From the NCBI RefSeq assembly GCF_009754945.1, contig NZ_WPIN01000023.1:1-64000 (forward strand): a DNA stretch of 64,000 nt. Reading direction: 5' to 3'. The DNA comes from Spirosoma arboris. Its GTDB lineage: Bacteria; Bacteroidota; Bacteroidia; Cytophagales; Spirosomataceae. The notes below the pieces were generated by a model. It saw nothing but the letters and a program-made list of their open reading frames with translations. It searched no databases and was not told the DNA's origin. This document shows positions 33,501 through 41,882 of this stretch, in pieces; positions within the stretch are counted from its first letter, which is position 1, and the number at the start of each line of letters is the position of its first letter. A program made the translations under genes and the position numbers.

Positions 33501-34721
33501 TCGCCTATCAGCCTCCGGTAGTCGTTCATCCAGAAACGGTACCAGTCGATTTGTCACCCGATCCACTAATCCATACGCATACAGATTTCGGGCATACGTT
33601 CGCCCCTGCTGATCGACATATAAGGGCGAAAGGGATGTCTTAGGCAGGTAGGAATGAAACTGCTTGACACGAGGATTAAACTTTCGCAGACCATACCCCC
33701 TGGTACCTGCCCATATATTACCACTCTTATCCTTAAGGACATTTGTAACCCCAAATACATCGGGGGGAAATGCCACAAACGCATCCTGAAAGATTAAACT
33801 GTCTTTACTAAATAATTGAGAAGGAGACAGTAGCCAGAGATGGCTCGCGGTCGAAATGGCCAGGGTATTTTTGTCAATGGGTTTGATAAGAGCCCCTTCG
33901 ATAGTGGTTTTAGGCAGCGGAATTACCTTTAAATGACCCCGATGCCAGCCGTAAATCTGCCGAATGGTACTGACAAACAGGAAATCCTGTTGTGGATCTT
34001 TGTAGAGATCAAACAGATTGGGGGCGTCTCCGGGAAACAAGTTAAGTTTTGTAGGCGAAGTAGGTTTATGCCAGTTGAAGGTATAAACTTCATTATCCAG
34101 ACCTGTCAGGGCCTGACCATTTTCATTGAAACTATAATGAAAATGAGGCCGATTGGCTCGTCCCTTATTTAAGTAGAGAGGGGTAAGATGAATTTGTCTG
34201 GTAAAATCGGCCTGTTCTGGGAAGCCCCCCTGAAGCGATTTGGGTAGTTGAATTTTGAATGATATTCCAACGGTGGTTCCCACCCAGATGTTGCCTTCGG
34301 GGTCTTCGTCGAGCAGCAGAATTTCGTAGCTATTGCTATCGGCTTTCGTCTTATCGCTAAGAGTAATATGGTAAAATCGCTGGGTGCGGTTGTCATAAAG
34401 ATTTAGCCCTTTATTGAGCGTACCCACCCAAAGCCGATTATGCCGGTCTAGTAATAAAGCTGAGCAGGCGTTGTCAGATAGGCTGAATGGGTTGTAAGGG
34501 TCATGGGTAAATGTCTTGAAATTATGACCGTCATATCGATTCAGCCCATCTTTGGTGGCTACCCAGATAAACCCTTTCTGATCCTGCTTAAGATCGAAAA
34601 TCATGCCCTGCGATAAGCCATCCGAAATCGTTAGCTCCTGCCAGCCTGTGGCAGTCCGTTGGGTTGGCTGAGCAGAGAGCGCGAACGGAAATAGGCTAAA
34701 AAGCAGGTAGAGGAAGCGCAT
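30558..34721 (-). CDS. Hybrid two-component system regulator (HTCS) with propeller sensor
   Basis: One-protein sensor-to-DNA system typical of Bacteroidota glycan loci. In order: signal peptide (about 1-17); two seven-bladed periplasmic propellers of Reg_prop repeats (about 20-690; many 'GxLWxGT' blades); Y_Y_Y domain (about 730-790); transmembrane helix (about 795-815); HisKA with FFTNISHEFRTPLTLILG (about 850-910); HATPase (about 945-1060); receiver with ICDLMMPRLDG (about 1115-1230); and an AraC-type DNA-binding domain (about 1290-1385, IAYAVGFDNPSYFTKLFKE). Length 1387 is normal. It is divergent from the ECF-sigma/FecR/SusCD locus and probably senses its glycan. An 8-4-8 inverted repeat 46-65 nt upstream of its start could be a control site. 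Confidence 0.95.
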   Translation of the reverse strand: MRFLYLLFSLFPFALSAQPTQRTATGWQELTISDGLSQGMIFDLKQDQKGFIWVATKDGLNRYDGHNFKTFTHDPYNPFSLSDNACSALLLDRHNRLWVGTLNKGLNLYDNRTQRFYHITLSDKTKADSNSYEILLLDEDPEGNIWVGTTVGISFKIQLPKSLQGGFPEQADFTRQIHLTPLYLNKGRANRPHFHYSFNENGQALTGLDNEVYTFNWHKPTSPTKLNLFPGDAPNLFDLYKDPQQDFLFVSTIRQIYGWHRGHLKVIPLPKTTIEGALIKPIDKNTLAISTASHLWLLSPSQLFSKDSLIFQDAFVAFPPDVFGVTNVLKDKSGNIWAGTRGYGLRKFNPRVKQFHSYLPKTSLSPLYVDQQGRTYARNLYAYGLVDRVTNRLVPFLDERLPEADRRQRYMIQDRKGFFWVSNVHFQTHEQHLFKFSNTWQLLKKYPLPPGITFGFWGNQTLEDPAGNLWIGATNGKLLQFNPQSETFQVFSYQAHSEMETYALLREPDGSFWIGTQQGLIKAQYLSTKPTFSYYKNSTTDRQSLSNDFVLSLANDPAEPTRYLWVGTKGGGLERLDKKTGLFEHFTEVQGLPNKVIYGILPDASGSLWLSTNRGLSQFNPKTNQFRNYTRADGLQDDEFNTSSFFKTTSGELLFGGVNGLNTFRPSELSAADHQAPMVNIIGFRVNNKPVEAGGTDGLLTQGIEYTQQLDLSHDQNLLTFEFGVMDYTNSANNRYRYRLKGIDQDWVEAGTNRFANYAQLPDGRYTLQMIGSVDGQHWSKPLELQIRVHPPFYRSWWAYLIYLLVLVLVGWQLYQFQTQRLLLQQQIAFKQQEANRLSELDALKTQFFTNISHEFRTPLTLILGPLADLKRRFPAESVLDLMERSGNRLLSLINQLLDLSKLEAGQLKTELSTGDLAAFFRTLASSFSSLAESRQIRFVFDQNESEYWADFDRDKLEKIVTNLLSNAFKFTTAGHEVRMNVHYPESQASNLLQITIEDTGIGIAKKDLAHIFERFYQRSADAVDGQSNAHTHEGTGIGLALVNELVKVLGGTSQVTSTEGVGTTFTVSLPLVAVWKETALVDLNRPFATSVNELPSQTLVDIDASVPQGMPLQVEEVESTTAISDNILLIIDDNPDIRAYVHSIFEADYQIVEAEDGQQGLDQATALTPNIVICDLMMPRLDGFGFCRALKAQEATSHIPVVMLTAKAAVEDRIEGFELGADDYLTKPFNADELRTRVRNLVRQREHLYQRFAQEQSELVTVTAVPEVSEPSLLATEQKFLDRLSAVVMQHIDDPDFTVEVLAENVNLSRTQLFRKLKALTNTTATNFILDIRMEKATQLLAEQEQTVTQIAYAVGFDNPSYFTKLFKERYGVLPSHYGKSITQTS

Positions 34722-35056
34722 TCAGGTACTAATTTCACGATCAAAGTAGTAGCAAAATAGCTTTATGTTTACAACTAATTGTAAACGTAATCTTTTAGTT
34801 GCAAAGATTGTACTTATTCATGAATGTATTTGTATATAATTATAGATAATTAACTTGATTGGCAGGTCGTAGCGCAGAAAGCCTGCTGGACAATGATTCT
34901 ATATATAGTTATGGCTTATAAGTAGCTAGATTCAGGTTTCAGATATTTTTTAGGAAATATTTTCAGATTTTTTTGAATAAAACTGAGTATTCCCGAAAAC
35001 TGGCTCCCTATTAACAGGTAGTCAGTTTCGATCACTCTGATTCTGAACCTAAGAAT
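34722..35056. promoter_or_regulatory. Divergent region between hybrid sensor and ECF sigma gene
   Basis: 335 nt, AT-rich. The clearest signal is a perfect inverted repeat GTTTACAA-CTAA-TTGTAAAC (34767-34786), 46 nt upstream of the hybrid sensor start, suited to a dimeric regulator. One TTGCAA lies at 34799. No consensus TAnnTTTG box was found on either strand, and no small gene is apparent. Confidence 0.45.
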
Positions 35057-35686
35057 ATGCTGAAAACCGATATAAAAGGGCAGCCACAAAGCGCCTGGGA
35101 GAAAACGGACGAAGCCTTACTCTGGCAACAGTTCAGGGAAGGCCAACAGGAAGCTTTTCAGGGGTTAGTGAATCATTTCTACCGGGATTTACACTTTTAC
35201 GGCGGCCGCTTCACACGCGATTCCGATCTGCTGAAAGATTGCCTCCAGGATCTCTTTCTGGATCTGTGGACATACCGGCACAAGATTATTCAAACGGCCT
35301 ATATCCGGCCTTATCTCTACAAATCATTACGGCGAAAGATATACCGGGAAATTAGCCGCCATTCGTCGGTAATTGGCGAGGAAGATATACCGTTCGATGA
35401 TGTGTGTTCAGAAGAAGTTACCGCCGAGCAAGCTATCATTCGTACTGAACTGTCTGACTATCAGACTGCCCGCCTGAATGCGTTGCTGGCCCAACTCTCC
35501 GATCGCCAGCGAGAAGCTATTCACCTGAAGTTTTATGCGGAACTGTCCAACGATGAAATCGCTGATATTCTGGTAGTTAATAAACAATCCGTAGCCAACC
35601 TGCTACATCGGGGACTTAGTCGATTACGCGAAAGTTGGCCATCGCTGCTATCAATACTAGCTGGCTGGCTTCTGAGCGAATTGTAA
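35057..35686 (+). CDS. ECF-family RNA polymerase sigma factor
   Basis: Sigma-70 family protein of 209 residues with region 2 (about 25-95: LLKDCLQDLFLDLWTYRHK) and region 4 (about 150-195: LSDRQREAIHLKFYAELSNDEIADIL). The sequence fits the Bacteroidota FecI-like group. The next gene, a FecR-type anti-sigma factor, begins at the very next base after its stop, and an STN-bearing SusC follows, so this is a classical trans-envelope relay: SusC senses ligand, FecR releases the sigma factor, and the sigma factor transcribes the susCD operon. It is divergent from the hybrid sensor. Confidence 0.94.
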   Translation: MLKTDIKGQPQSAWEKTDEALLWQQFREGQQEAFQGLVNHFYRDLHFYGGRFTRDSDLLKDCLQDLFLDLWTYRHKIIQTAYIRPYLYKSLRRKIYREISRHSSVIGEEDIPFDDVCSEEVTAEQAIIRTELSDYQTARLNALLAQLSDRQREAIHLKFYAELSNDEIADILVVNKQSVANLLHRGLSRLRESWPSLLSILAGWLLSEL

Positions 35687-36838
35687 ATGAAAAAAGAGAT
35701 TTTGCTACCACGCGCTATGAAAACGTATGAACAGTATAAGGTCGAAGATTTCCTGACGGATAGTTGGTTTCTGGCGTGGGTCAAACATGACCAGCCCGAA
35801 GCCCGCCAGTTCTGGAATGAGTGGCAGCAGAAATATCCGGAACAGCGGGATACTCTGCTGCTGGCAAAAGACATGGCCGAAGCACTTAAAAATCGTCCAC
35901 ATAATCTGTCACCCGATCAGGAGCGTTTGGAAGTTGATCGAATTGTTAAACTAACCAGGCATGTATCGGCACAATCGCGGTGGATGCTTTTTAAACGCCC
36001 ATTGAGCCGTCAATCCTGGCTGGCTGCCGCTCTATTGCTAATCATAGCAGGCGCTGGTTGGTGGTTGATTTTTGAGCGACAGTCGTCTATACAAACGGCA
36101 ACAGAAAAGCCAGTTTCAGTCATAGAAAAGACTACTCAGGGCCAGTGGGTGAACCAAGTGAATGGCACCTCTCAAGCGGTTAGCCTCGTCTTGCCGGATG
36201 GCAGCCAACTAACGCTGATGGCGCATAGTCAGGCTTCTTATCCGCGTTCGTTCGATACCGAAAAACGGGAAGTTTATCTGAAAGGGGATGCGGTCTTCTC
36301 GGTCGTTCATGAAGGGAAACGCCCATTTCTGGTCTATACCGGCACATTGGTTACTCGTGTACTGGGCACCCGATTTCGGGTTCAGGCTCGCCCCGGCGAA
36401 ACGCATATGATGGTCTCGGTCATATCCGGCAGAGTATCCGTCATGAAACGTAACGACTGGCTTGCTTCCCGAAAAACACCGAACAATACGGTTTCTGGGG
36501 TGGTGCTAACCGCCAATCAGCAGGTTACGTACGATGCCAGTCAGAACAGTTATCAGAAAGAACTGGTACCCAAACCCGCCATTATTCCCTCTACATCAGT
36601 AAGTTCGGAGACGTTCAATTTTGATGACACGCCTGCCGCGACTGTTTTCGAACGGCTGAAAAAAGCATATGGTGTAGAGATTATATATGATGCTTCGGCA
36701 TTACGGAATTGTACCCTGACCGCGTCGATGGCGGGTGTTTCGATGTATGATCAACTCCAGTTACTGTGTGCCTCCATCGGGGCATCCTACGAAGTTGTCG
36801 ATACGCGAATCATCATTAGCAGCAAGGGCTGTTCCTAA
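35687..36838 (+). CDS. FecR-family anti-sigma factor
   Basis: Inner-membrane anti-sigma protein. The cytosolic N-terminal part (to about residue 105) would hold the sigma factor, a single transmembrane segment follows (WLAAALLLIIAGAGWWLIFE, about 108-128), then the FecR domain (about 160-265) and the C-terminal DUF4974/STN-like domain (about 305-380) that contacts the SusC signalling domain. Length 383 is typical. The start at 35687 abuts the sigma stop; an internal Met at 35717 (MKTYEQYKVEDFLTD) resembles the usual family start and is equally possible. Confidence 0.92.
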   Translation: MKKEILLPRAMKTYEQYKVEDFLTDSWFLAWVKHDQPEARQFWNEWQQKYPEQRDTLLLAKDMAEALKNRPHNLSPDQERLEVDRIVKLTRHVSAQSRWMLFKRPLSRQSWLAAALLLIIAGAGWWLIFERQSSIQTATEKPVSVIEKTTQGQWVNQVNGTSQAVSLVLPDGSQLTLMAHSQASYPRSFDTEKREVYLKGDAVFSVVHEGKRPFLVYTGTLVTRVLGTRFRVQARPGETHMMVSVISGRVSVMKRNDWLASRKTPNNTVSGVVLTANQQVTYDASQNSYQKELVPKPAIIPSTSVSSETFNFDDTPAATVFERLKKAYGVEIIYDASALRNCTLTASMAGVSMYDQLQLLCASIGASYEVVDTRIIISSKGCS

Positions 36839-36856
36839 GTAAATACGTATAAAAAG

Positions 36857-36927
36857 CCCGCTATGCTGCGAACATAGCGGGAACACTTGACCGATCAGGC
36901 GGCAGTTTCGGGCCATCGCCGATCGGT
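36857..36927. repeat. Two hairpins between fecR and susC
   Basis: Hairpin 1: CCCGCTATG (36857-36865) with 36873-36881, a perfect 9-bp stem and 7-nt loop. Hairpin 2: ACCGATC plus GGCG (36890-36900) pairs with CGCC plus GATCGGT (36917-36927), 11 bp with a one-base bulge. The T-run needed for termination is present only on the minus strand of hairpin 1. They may separate the sigma/FecR transcript from susC or sit in the susC leader. Confidence 0.6.
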
Positions 36928-36970
36928 GTAGCTACTCCTTTGCCCGGAATAACTAAACCTACCACAAGTT

Positions 36971-39900
36971 ATGTACAAGTTTACAAACCACGAAACAATT
37001 CGGGTGCTTATGCGGATTTCGCTACTCCAGTTGTTGCTTACGGCTGTGCTGATTAATGGGGCTTTTGCAGCGAATGCACAGGAGCTTCTTGATCAGCGAA
37101 TCAGTGTACAGCTCGACAACAATACGATCAGGCAGGCTTTATTGGCGCTGGAAAAAACGGCCCACGTAAAGTTCGTATACAGCCGACAAATCGTTCAGAT
37201 TGACCGAAAAGTATCTCTGTCGGCTACCGATGAAAAACTGGCCAATGTGCTTGAACGTTTACTGAAGCCGTTACAGCTTCGATTTGTGGTTACAGGAAGC
37301 CAGATTGCGATTGTTCGTGGGCCTATTTCAGAAAGCGTGGGTGATATACCATCACTCCAAACTCCCGCTGTTTCTGTCGACCGAACAATTGGAGGGACCG
37401 TTAAAAGCGAAACCGGCGAAGGGCTGCCAGGAGTAAGTGTTGTAGTCAAGAACACAACACGTGGCACGACGACCGATGCCGAAGGGAAGTTCAGGCTGAC
37501 TATACCAGAAGGATCGGCCGTAACACTGGTATTTTCTTTTGTCGGGTATTTGAATCAGGAAGTTGCCATTGGCAACCGTACGAGTATCGACCTGCAACTG
37601 GTGCCGAATGATAAGTCGCTGGATGAGGTGGTCGTGGTTGGATATGGTACGGTAAAGAAAAGCGATCTGACGGGTTCGCTATCGCAGGTCAAAGCCAAAG
37701 AAATCAATTCATACCCGGCAACGAGCGTTTTGCAGGCCTTAACCGGTCGGGCGGCTGGCGTGCAGGTGTTGCAAAATACAGGTGCTCCCGGTGCTCCGGT
37801 CAGCGTGCGTATCCGGGGAACAAACTCTATTCAGGGAAGCAATGAGCCGCTGTATGTGGTGGATGGTTTTCCTACATCGGGCACTAACCCGACGGTGCTG
37901 AACAATGCAGATATTGAAACCATCGAGGTGTTGAAAGATGCTTCGGCCACCGCTATCTATGGCTCTCGCGGTGCCAATGGAGTTGTGTTAATTACGACTA
38001 AACATGGTAAAGCGGGAAAAACGCGGGTCGATTTTGAGACCAGCTATAGCTCACAAACGCTCAGAAAGAAGCTGGACCTGATGAACGCTCAGGAATACGC
38101 AACTTTCTATAATGAACAGGCCGCTAATGATAAACTGAAGCCGTATTTTACTCAGGATCAGATTAATGCATTTGGCCAGGGATTCGATTGGCAGAACCTC
38201 ATATTTCAGAAGGCGCCGATGAAAACGACGGCCTTGAATATCAGCGGGGGAAACGAAAAAACGCAGTTTTCGCTATCGGGAAGTGCGTTTAATCAACAAG
38301 GTATCGTCAAAGGAAGTGATTATAATCGGTATTCATTGCGGGCCAATATCAACCATGCTGTCAGCAGTAAATTCAGTGTCAACTTTGGCGGAACCTTAAC
38401 CCGCCTGCAAACCGGCCGAAAGGATAGTGGGGGAGGGAGCCGGGGAAATTCAATGATTGCCGGGGCTATTTCGGCTCCGCCTACCCTGACGCCGTATAAT
38501 GATGATGGTACGTACCGGACATTGGCCATTGCCTATCCGTTTGTGGCCACTGACCTGATCAATCCGCTCAACTTTATCAACGAACAAAACAACCAGACAA
38601 AGGCCAACGTTGCCCTGCTCAATGCGTCATTGATTTTTAAGCCGATTGAGTCCATCACCATCAAAGTATCGGGTGGCGTTGAAAACCGCGATGACCGTAC
38701 AGACAACTATACGACCCGCAACTTTGTGAATTCCAGCGGTTCAGCCAGCGTTAGTACCAATCAATTTACGAGTCTATTGAGCGAAAACACCATTAGTTAC
38801 AACAAAACCTTCAATCAAAAGCATACCGTTTCGGCCGTAGCAGGATTTACCTATCAGGATTTTTTGAACACAGCATTGTCCGCCAGCGGAGTCGGCTTTT
38901 TGAGTAACACCCCCGAAACCTATGATCTGGGCTCAGCGTCAACGCCTGGTATACCGGGGTCAAGTTATACCAAATCGGTGTTGTTGTCTTACCTGGCTCG
39001 GGTCAATTACTCCTATAACAGCAAGTATCTGGCAACGGTCAGCATACGGCGGGACGGTTCGTCCAAATACAGCGAAGGCAATAAGTGGGGCTATTTCCCG
39101 TCGGCCGCATTGGCCTGGCGTGTATCCAATGAGGATTTTATGAAGGATAACCAATTTATCTCCGATTTGAAAGTTCGGGCGAGCTGGGGACTTACGGGTA
39201 GTCAGGCCATTAATGCCTATGCGACGCTGAATCAGCTCTATTCGGGAAAAACTGTTTTTGGCGATGCGCTTTATAACACCTATGGGCCGAATACTACCCT
39301 GCCCGGTAATCTGAAATGGGAAACGACCGAACAAAAGGACATAGGCGTTGATCTCGGAATTTTGAATAACCGGATCATGCTAACCGCCGATTACTACATC
39401 AAGAACACCCGCGATTTGCTGAATACTGTAACGCTTCCGTCTTCATTAGGCTATACGACTACGATTAAAAATGTAGGTGAAATCCAGAACAGCGGTCTTG
39501 AATTGGGTATTGACACACGCATTCTAACGGGCGCTTTCAAATGGGATGTCAACGCGAATATTTCGTTTAACCGCAATAAAGTCGTGAAACTATACGGTGG
39601 ACAGGATATTCTGGGCGGCAACATTAGCGTAGTGGTCATTAATGATGTCACGAATATTCTGCGCGAAGGCCGGCCATTAGGCCAGTTCTGGGGCTATGTG
39701 GAAGATGGCTATGACGATAAAGGGAAAATTAAATACAAGGATATAGATGGCGATGGGAGCATTACGATCAAGGATAAAACCTACATCGGCAACCCGAATC
39801 CGAAGTACATTTTTGGGTTTAATTCCAACATGTCCTACAAAAACTTCGACTTAACGCTCTTTCTGCAAGGCGTTCAGGGGAACGATATATTTAACGCCAG

Positions 39901-40300
39901 TGCCATGGGCAGCACCATCGATTATGGCTTTGGGTTGAATATGCCCCGCGAAGTTTATTTGGATCACTGGTCACCTACGAATCCGAATGCAAAATATCCC
40001 ATTATCAGCAACAGCGTAAACGCGCGGGTTTCGAATCGATACGTAGAAGATGGCTCTTTTGTACGGCTGAAAAATATTCAGCTAGCCTATAATTTCCCAC
40101 TTCAGAACTGGGGTGTAAAATGGGTAAGAACGGCTCAGTTATATGCCAGCGGACAAAATTTACTGACTCTGACGAAGTATTCCTGGTGGGACCCCGAAGT
40201 GAACTCAAAAGGGGATGTTAACTCGACAACCCAGGGTGTTGACTCGTACAGTTATCCCGTTGCGAAAACGATTACGGTTGGTCTTCGTGTCGGTTTTTAA
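36971..40300 (+). CDS. SusC/RagA-family TonB-linked transporter with STN domain
   Basis: TonB-dependent outer-membrane importer of 1109 residues. The order is signal peptide (about 1-36), STN signalling domain (about 50-105, IRQALLALEKTAHVKFVYSR), carboxypeptidase-regulatory-like domain (about 140-220), TonB plug (about 230-340; IETIEVLKDASATAIYGSRG) and barrel ending RVGF. The STN domain fits the FecR and ECF sigma genes just upstream and marks it as a signalling transporter. The SusD partner follows closely. Compared with the first SusC of the window (1037 residues, no STN), it belongs to a different regulatory class. The ligand is not evident. Confidence 0.95.
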   Translation: MYKFTNHETIRVLMRISLLQLLLTAVLINGAFAANAQELLDQRISVQLDNNTIRQALLALEKTAHVKFVYSRQIVQIDRKVSLSATDEKLANVLERLLKPLQLRFVVTGSQIAIVRGPISESVGDIPSLQTPAVSVDRTIGGTVKSETGEGLPGVSVVVKNTTRGTTTDAEGKFRLTIPEGSAVTLVFSFVGYLNQEVAIGNRTSIDLQLVPNDKSLDEVVVVGYGTVKKSDLTGSLSQVKAKEINSYPATSVLQALTGRAAGVQVLQNTGAPGAPVSVRIRGTNSIQGSNEPLYVVDGFPTSGTNPTVLNNADIETIEVLKDASATAIYGSRGANGVVLITTKHGKAGKTRVDFETSYSSQTLRKKLDLMNAQEYATFYNEQAANDKLKPYFTQDQINAFGQGFDWQNLIFQKAPMKTTALNISGGNEKTQFSLSGSAFNQQGIVKGSDYNRYSLRANINHAVSSKFSVNFGGTLTRLQTGRKDSGGGSRGNSMIAGAISAPPTLTPYNDDGTYRTLAIAYPFVATDLINPLNFINEQNNQTKANVALLNASLIFKPIESITIKVSGGVENRDDRTDNYTTRNFVNSSGSASVSTNQFTSLLSENTISYNKTFNQKHTVSAVAGFTYQDFLNTALSASGVGFLSNTPETYDLGSASTPGIPGSSYTKSVLLSYLARVNYSYNSKYLATVSIRRDGSSKYSEGNKWGYFPSAALAWRVSNEDFMKDNQFISDLKVRASWGLTGSQAINAYATLNQLYSGKTVFGDALYNTYGPNTTLPGNLKWETTEQKDIGVDLGILNNRIMLTADYYIKNTRDLLNTVTLPSSLGYTTTIKNVGEIQNSGLELGIDTRILTGAFKWDVNANISFNRNKVVKLYGGQDILGGNISVVVINDVTNILREGRPLGQFWGYVEDGYDDKGKIKYKDIDGDGSITIKDKTYIGNPNPKYIFGFNSNMSYKNFDLTLFLQGVQGNDIFNASAMGSTIDYGFGLNMPREVYLDHWSPTNPNAKYPIISNSVNARVSNRYVEDGSFVRLKNIQLAYNFPLQNWGVKWVRTAQLYASGQNLLTLTKYSWWDPEVNSKGDVNSTTQGVDSYSYPVAKTITVGLRVGF

Positions 40301-40359
40301 CGAACCCTATGTATTCATTCCCATCCGAACAAATTCATTCATCCTGCTCAGATACTACA

Positions 40360-41841
40360 ATGAAAATGTCTTTTATAAATTGGTCAAAACAGCCTTTCGC
40401 TAGTACTCGCTGGGGTATTCTTGGCGTGTTGTTCCTTGGTCTTTTCTCGTCCTGCGAGAAATCGCTCATTGAAGAACCCAAATCATTGGTTGTTGAAGCT
40501 TTTTTCAACACGGCCACTGAAGTGGAAACCGCTACGAATCTCATTTATTCCCCCTTGCGGAATACCAATTATTCGGTTTACGAAGCAACGCTTGAATGCC
40601 AATCCGATTATGCGAACGGTCGGGGAAGCTGGGCCCCACTACACGTTTTTCAGGGCCTGGATGACGCGAATATCACCCGAGTCGCTGGCTTATGGAATAC
40701 ATTTTATCTAAGCATTCGCGATGCGAATCTGGTTATAAAAAATGCGCCCAATGGGAAGTCAATTAGCAAAGCCGATGTTGCGAAGTATGTTGCCGAAGCC
40801 AAGTTTATGCGGGCATTCAATTACTTTCAATTGGTTCGAAACTGGGCAGGCGTGCCGCTTCGTACAGAAAGTAATATGGAGGCCATTGATCTGAAAAAAA
40901 GCACTGCTGATGAGGTATACGCTTTAATTGTTGCCGATCTCACAGAAGCCGAAACCAATCTGCCCGATAATCCAGCAGTGGCGGGCAGGCCCACTAAATG
41001 GTCGGCCAAAACGATGCTTGCCGACGTGTATCTACAACTTGGAAAATTTGCTGAAGCAAGAGACAAAGCCGACGAAGTCATTAAATCCAATAAGTTTTCC
41101 TTAGTACCAACCACCACAAAAGCAGATTTTCAGGCTAAAGTTTGGGGACCTGATTTAGTGTCGACGACGGAGGAGATTTTTTATTTGAAATACGCTCGTC
41201 AGGTCAATCAGGGTAATTACATGCTCTGGATCAGTAATCATCCAGATACAAAGCTGTTCAACTTTGGGGGAGCTTACGTAATTTATCTTGATGTCACGAG
41301 TGCCTACTATAAATCGTGGAACTCGAACGACATTCGGAAAGGCTTGTGGGACTTAATTAACTTTGGATTAGGAGCCAATACACTCGTTAGTTCAAAATTT
41401 ACGGATCAACTCGCTGTTTCTCAGGTAGGTGCCGGAAATGATGATCCCGTTTATGGGTATCCGGATGTATTACTAATCTACGCGGAGGCCTCGAGCAGAG
41501 CCGGTAACGGACCAACAGATGCCGGTATGGAAGCCCTCAACAAGGTGCACCGTCGGGCGTATGGGAAGGCTCCTGCGGTTGCTTCGCCAGTCGACTACAA
41601 CCTTGCTGATTATAACGCAGCTACGTTTCTGGATTTAGTATTAACCGAACGGAGCTATGAATTTCAATTGGGTGGGAAGCGCTGGCTGGATCTCAAACGA
41701 ACGGGGAAAGTGAACGACGCCGTTCTGGCAGCTACTGGAAAAGCTGTTGCCACCAAACATCTCCTGTGGCCCATTCCGGTTTCAGAAATGAATTACAACA
41801 AAGGCCTCGATCCGGCAAAGGATCAGAATCCGGGCTATTAA
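40360..41841 (+). CDS. SusD/RagB-family surface lipoprotein
   Basis: Substrate-binding lid of the upstream SusC. The ATG at 40360 (493 residues) is preferred over an upstream in-frame ATG at 40309 because it places a normal lipoprotein signal at the N-terminus, ending in the lipobox LFSSC. The helix-rich TPR-like core includes AKFMRAFNYFQLVRNWAGVPL, and the C-terminal half has LTERSYEFQLGGKRWLDLKRTG, both hallmarks of the RagB/SusD family. It is 59 nt from the SusC stop, then followed at 41 nt by an FAD oxidoreductase. Ligand unknown. Confidence 0.94.
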   Translation: MKMSFINWSKQPFASTRWGILGVLFLGLFSSCEKSLIEEPKSLVVEAFFNTATEVETATNLIYSPLRNTNYSVYEATLECQSDYANGRGSWAPLHVFQGLDDANITRVAGLWNTFYLSIRDANLVIKNAPNGKSISKADVAKYVAEAKFMRAFNYFQLVRNWAGVPLRTESNMEAIDLKKSTADEVYALIVADLTEAETNLPDNPAVAGRPTKWSAKTMLADVYLQLGKFAEARDKADEVIKSNKFSLVPTTTKADFQAKVWGPDLVSTTEEIFYLKYARQVNQGNYMLWISNHPDTKLFNFGGAYVIYLDVTSAYYKSWNSNDIRKGLWDLINFGLGANTLVSSKFTDQLAVSQVGAGNDDPVYGYPDVLLIYAEASSRAGNGPTDAGMEALNKVHRRAYGKAPAVASPVDYNLADYNAATFLDLVLTERSYEFQLGGKRWLDLKRTGKVNDAVLAATGKAVATKHLLWPIPVSEMNYNKGLDPAKDQNPGY

Positions 41842-41882
41842 CTAACTGACAACCACCTGACAACCTACTTAAACGAACTGTT

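Noticed and set aside
36857..36881. Intrinsic terminator for fecR on the plus strand
   Set aside because: The stem is good, but no T-run follows on the plus strand; recorded as a hairpin only.
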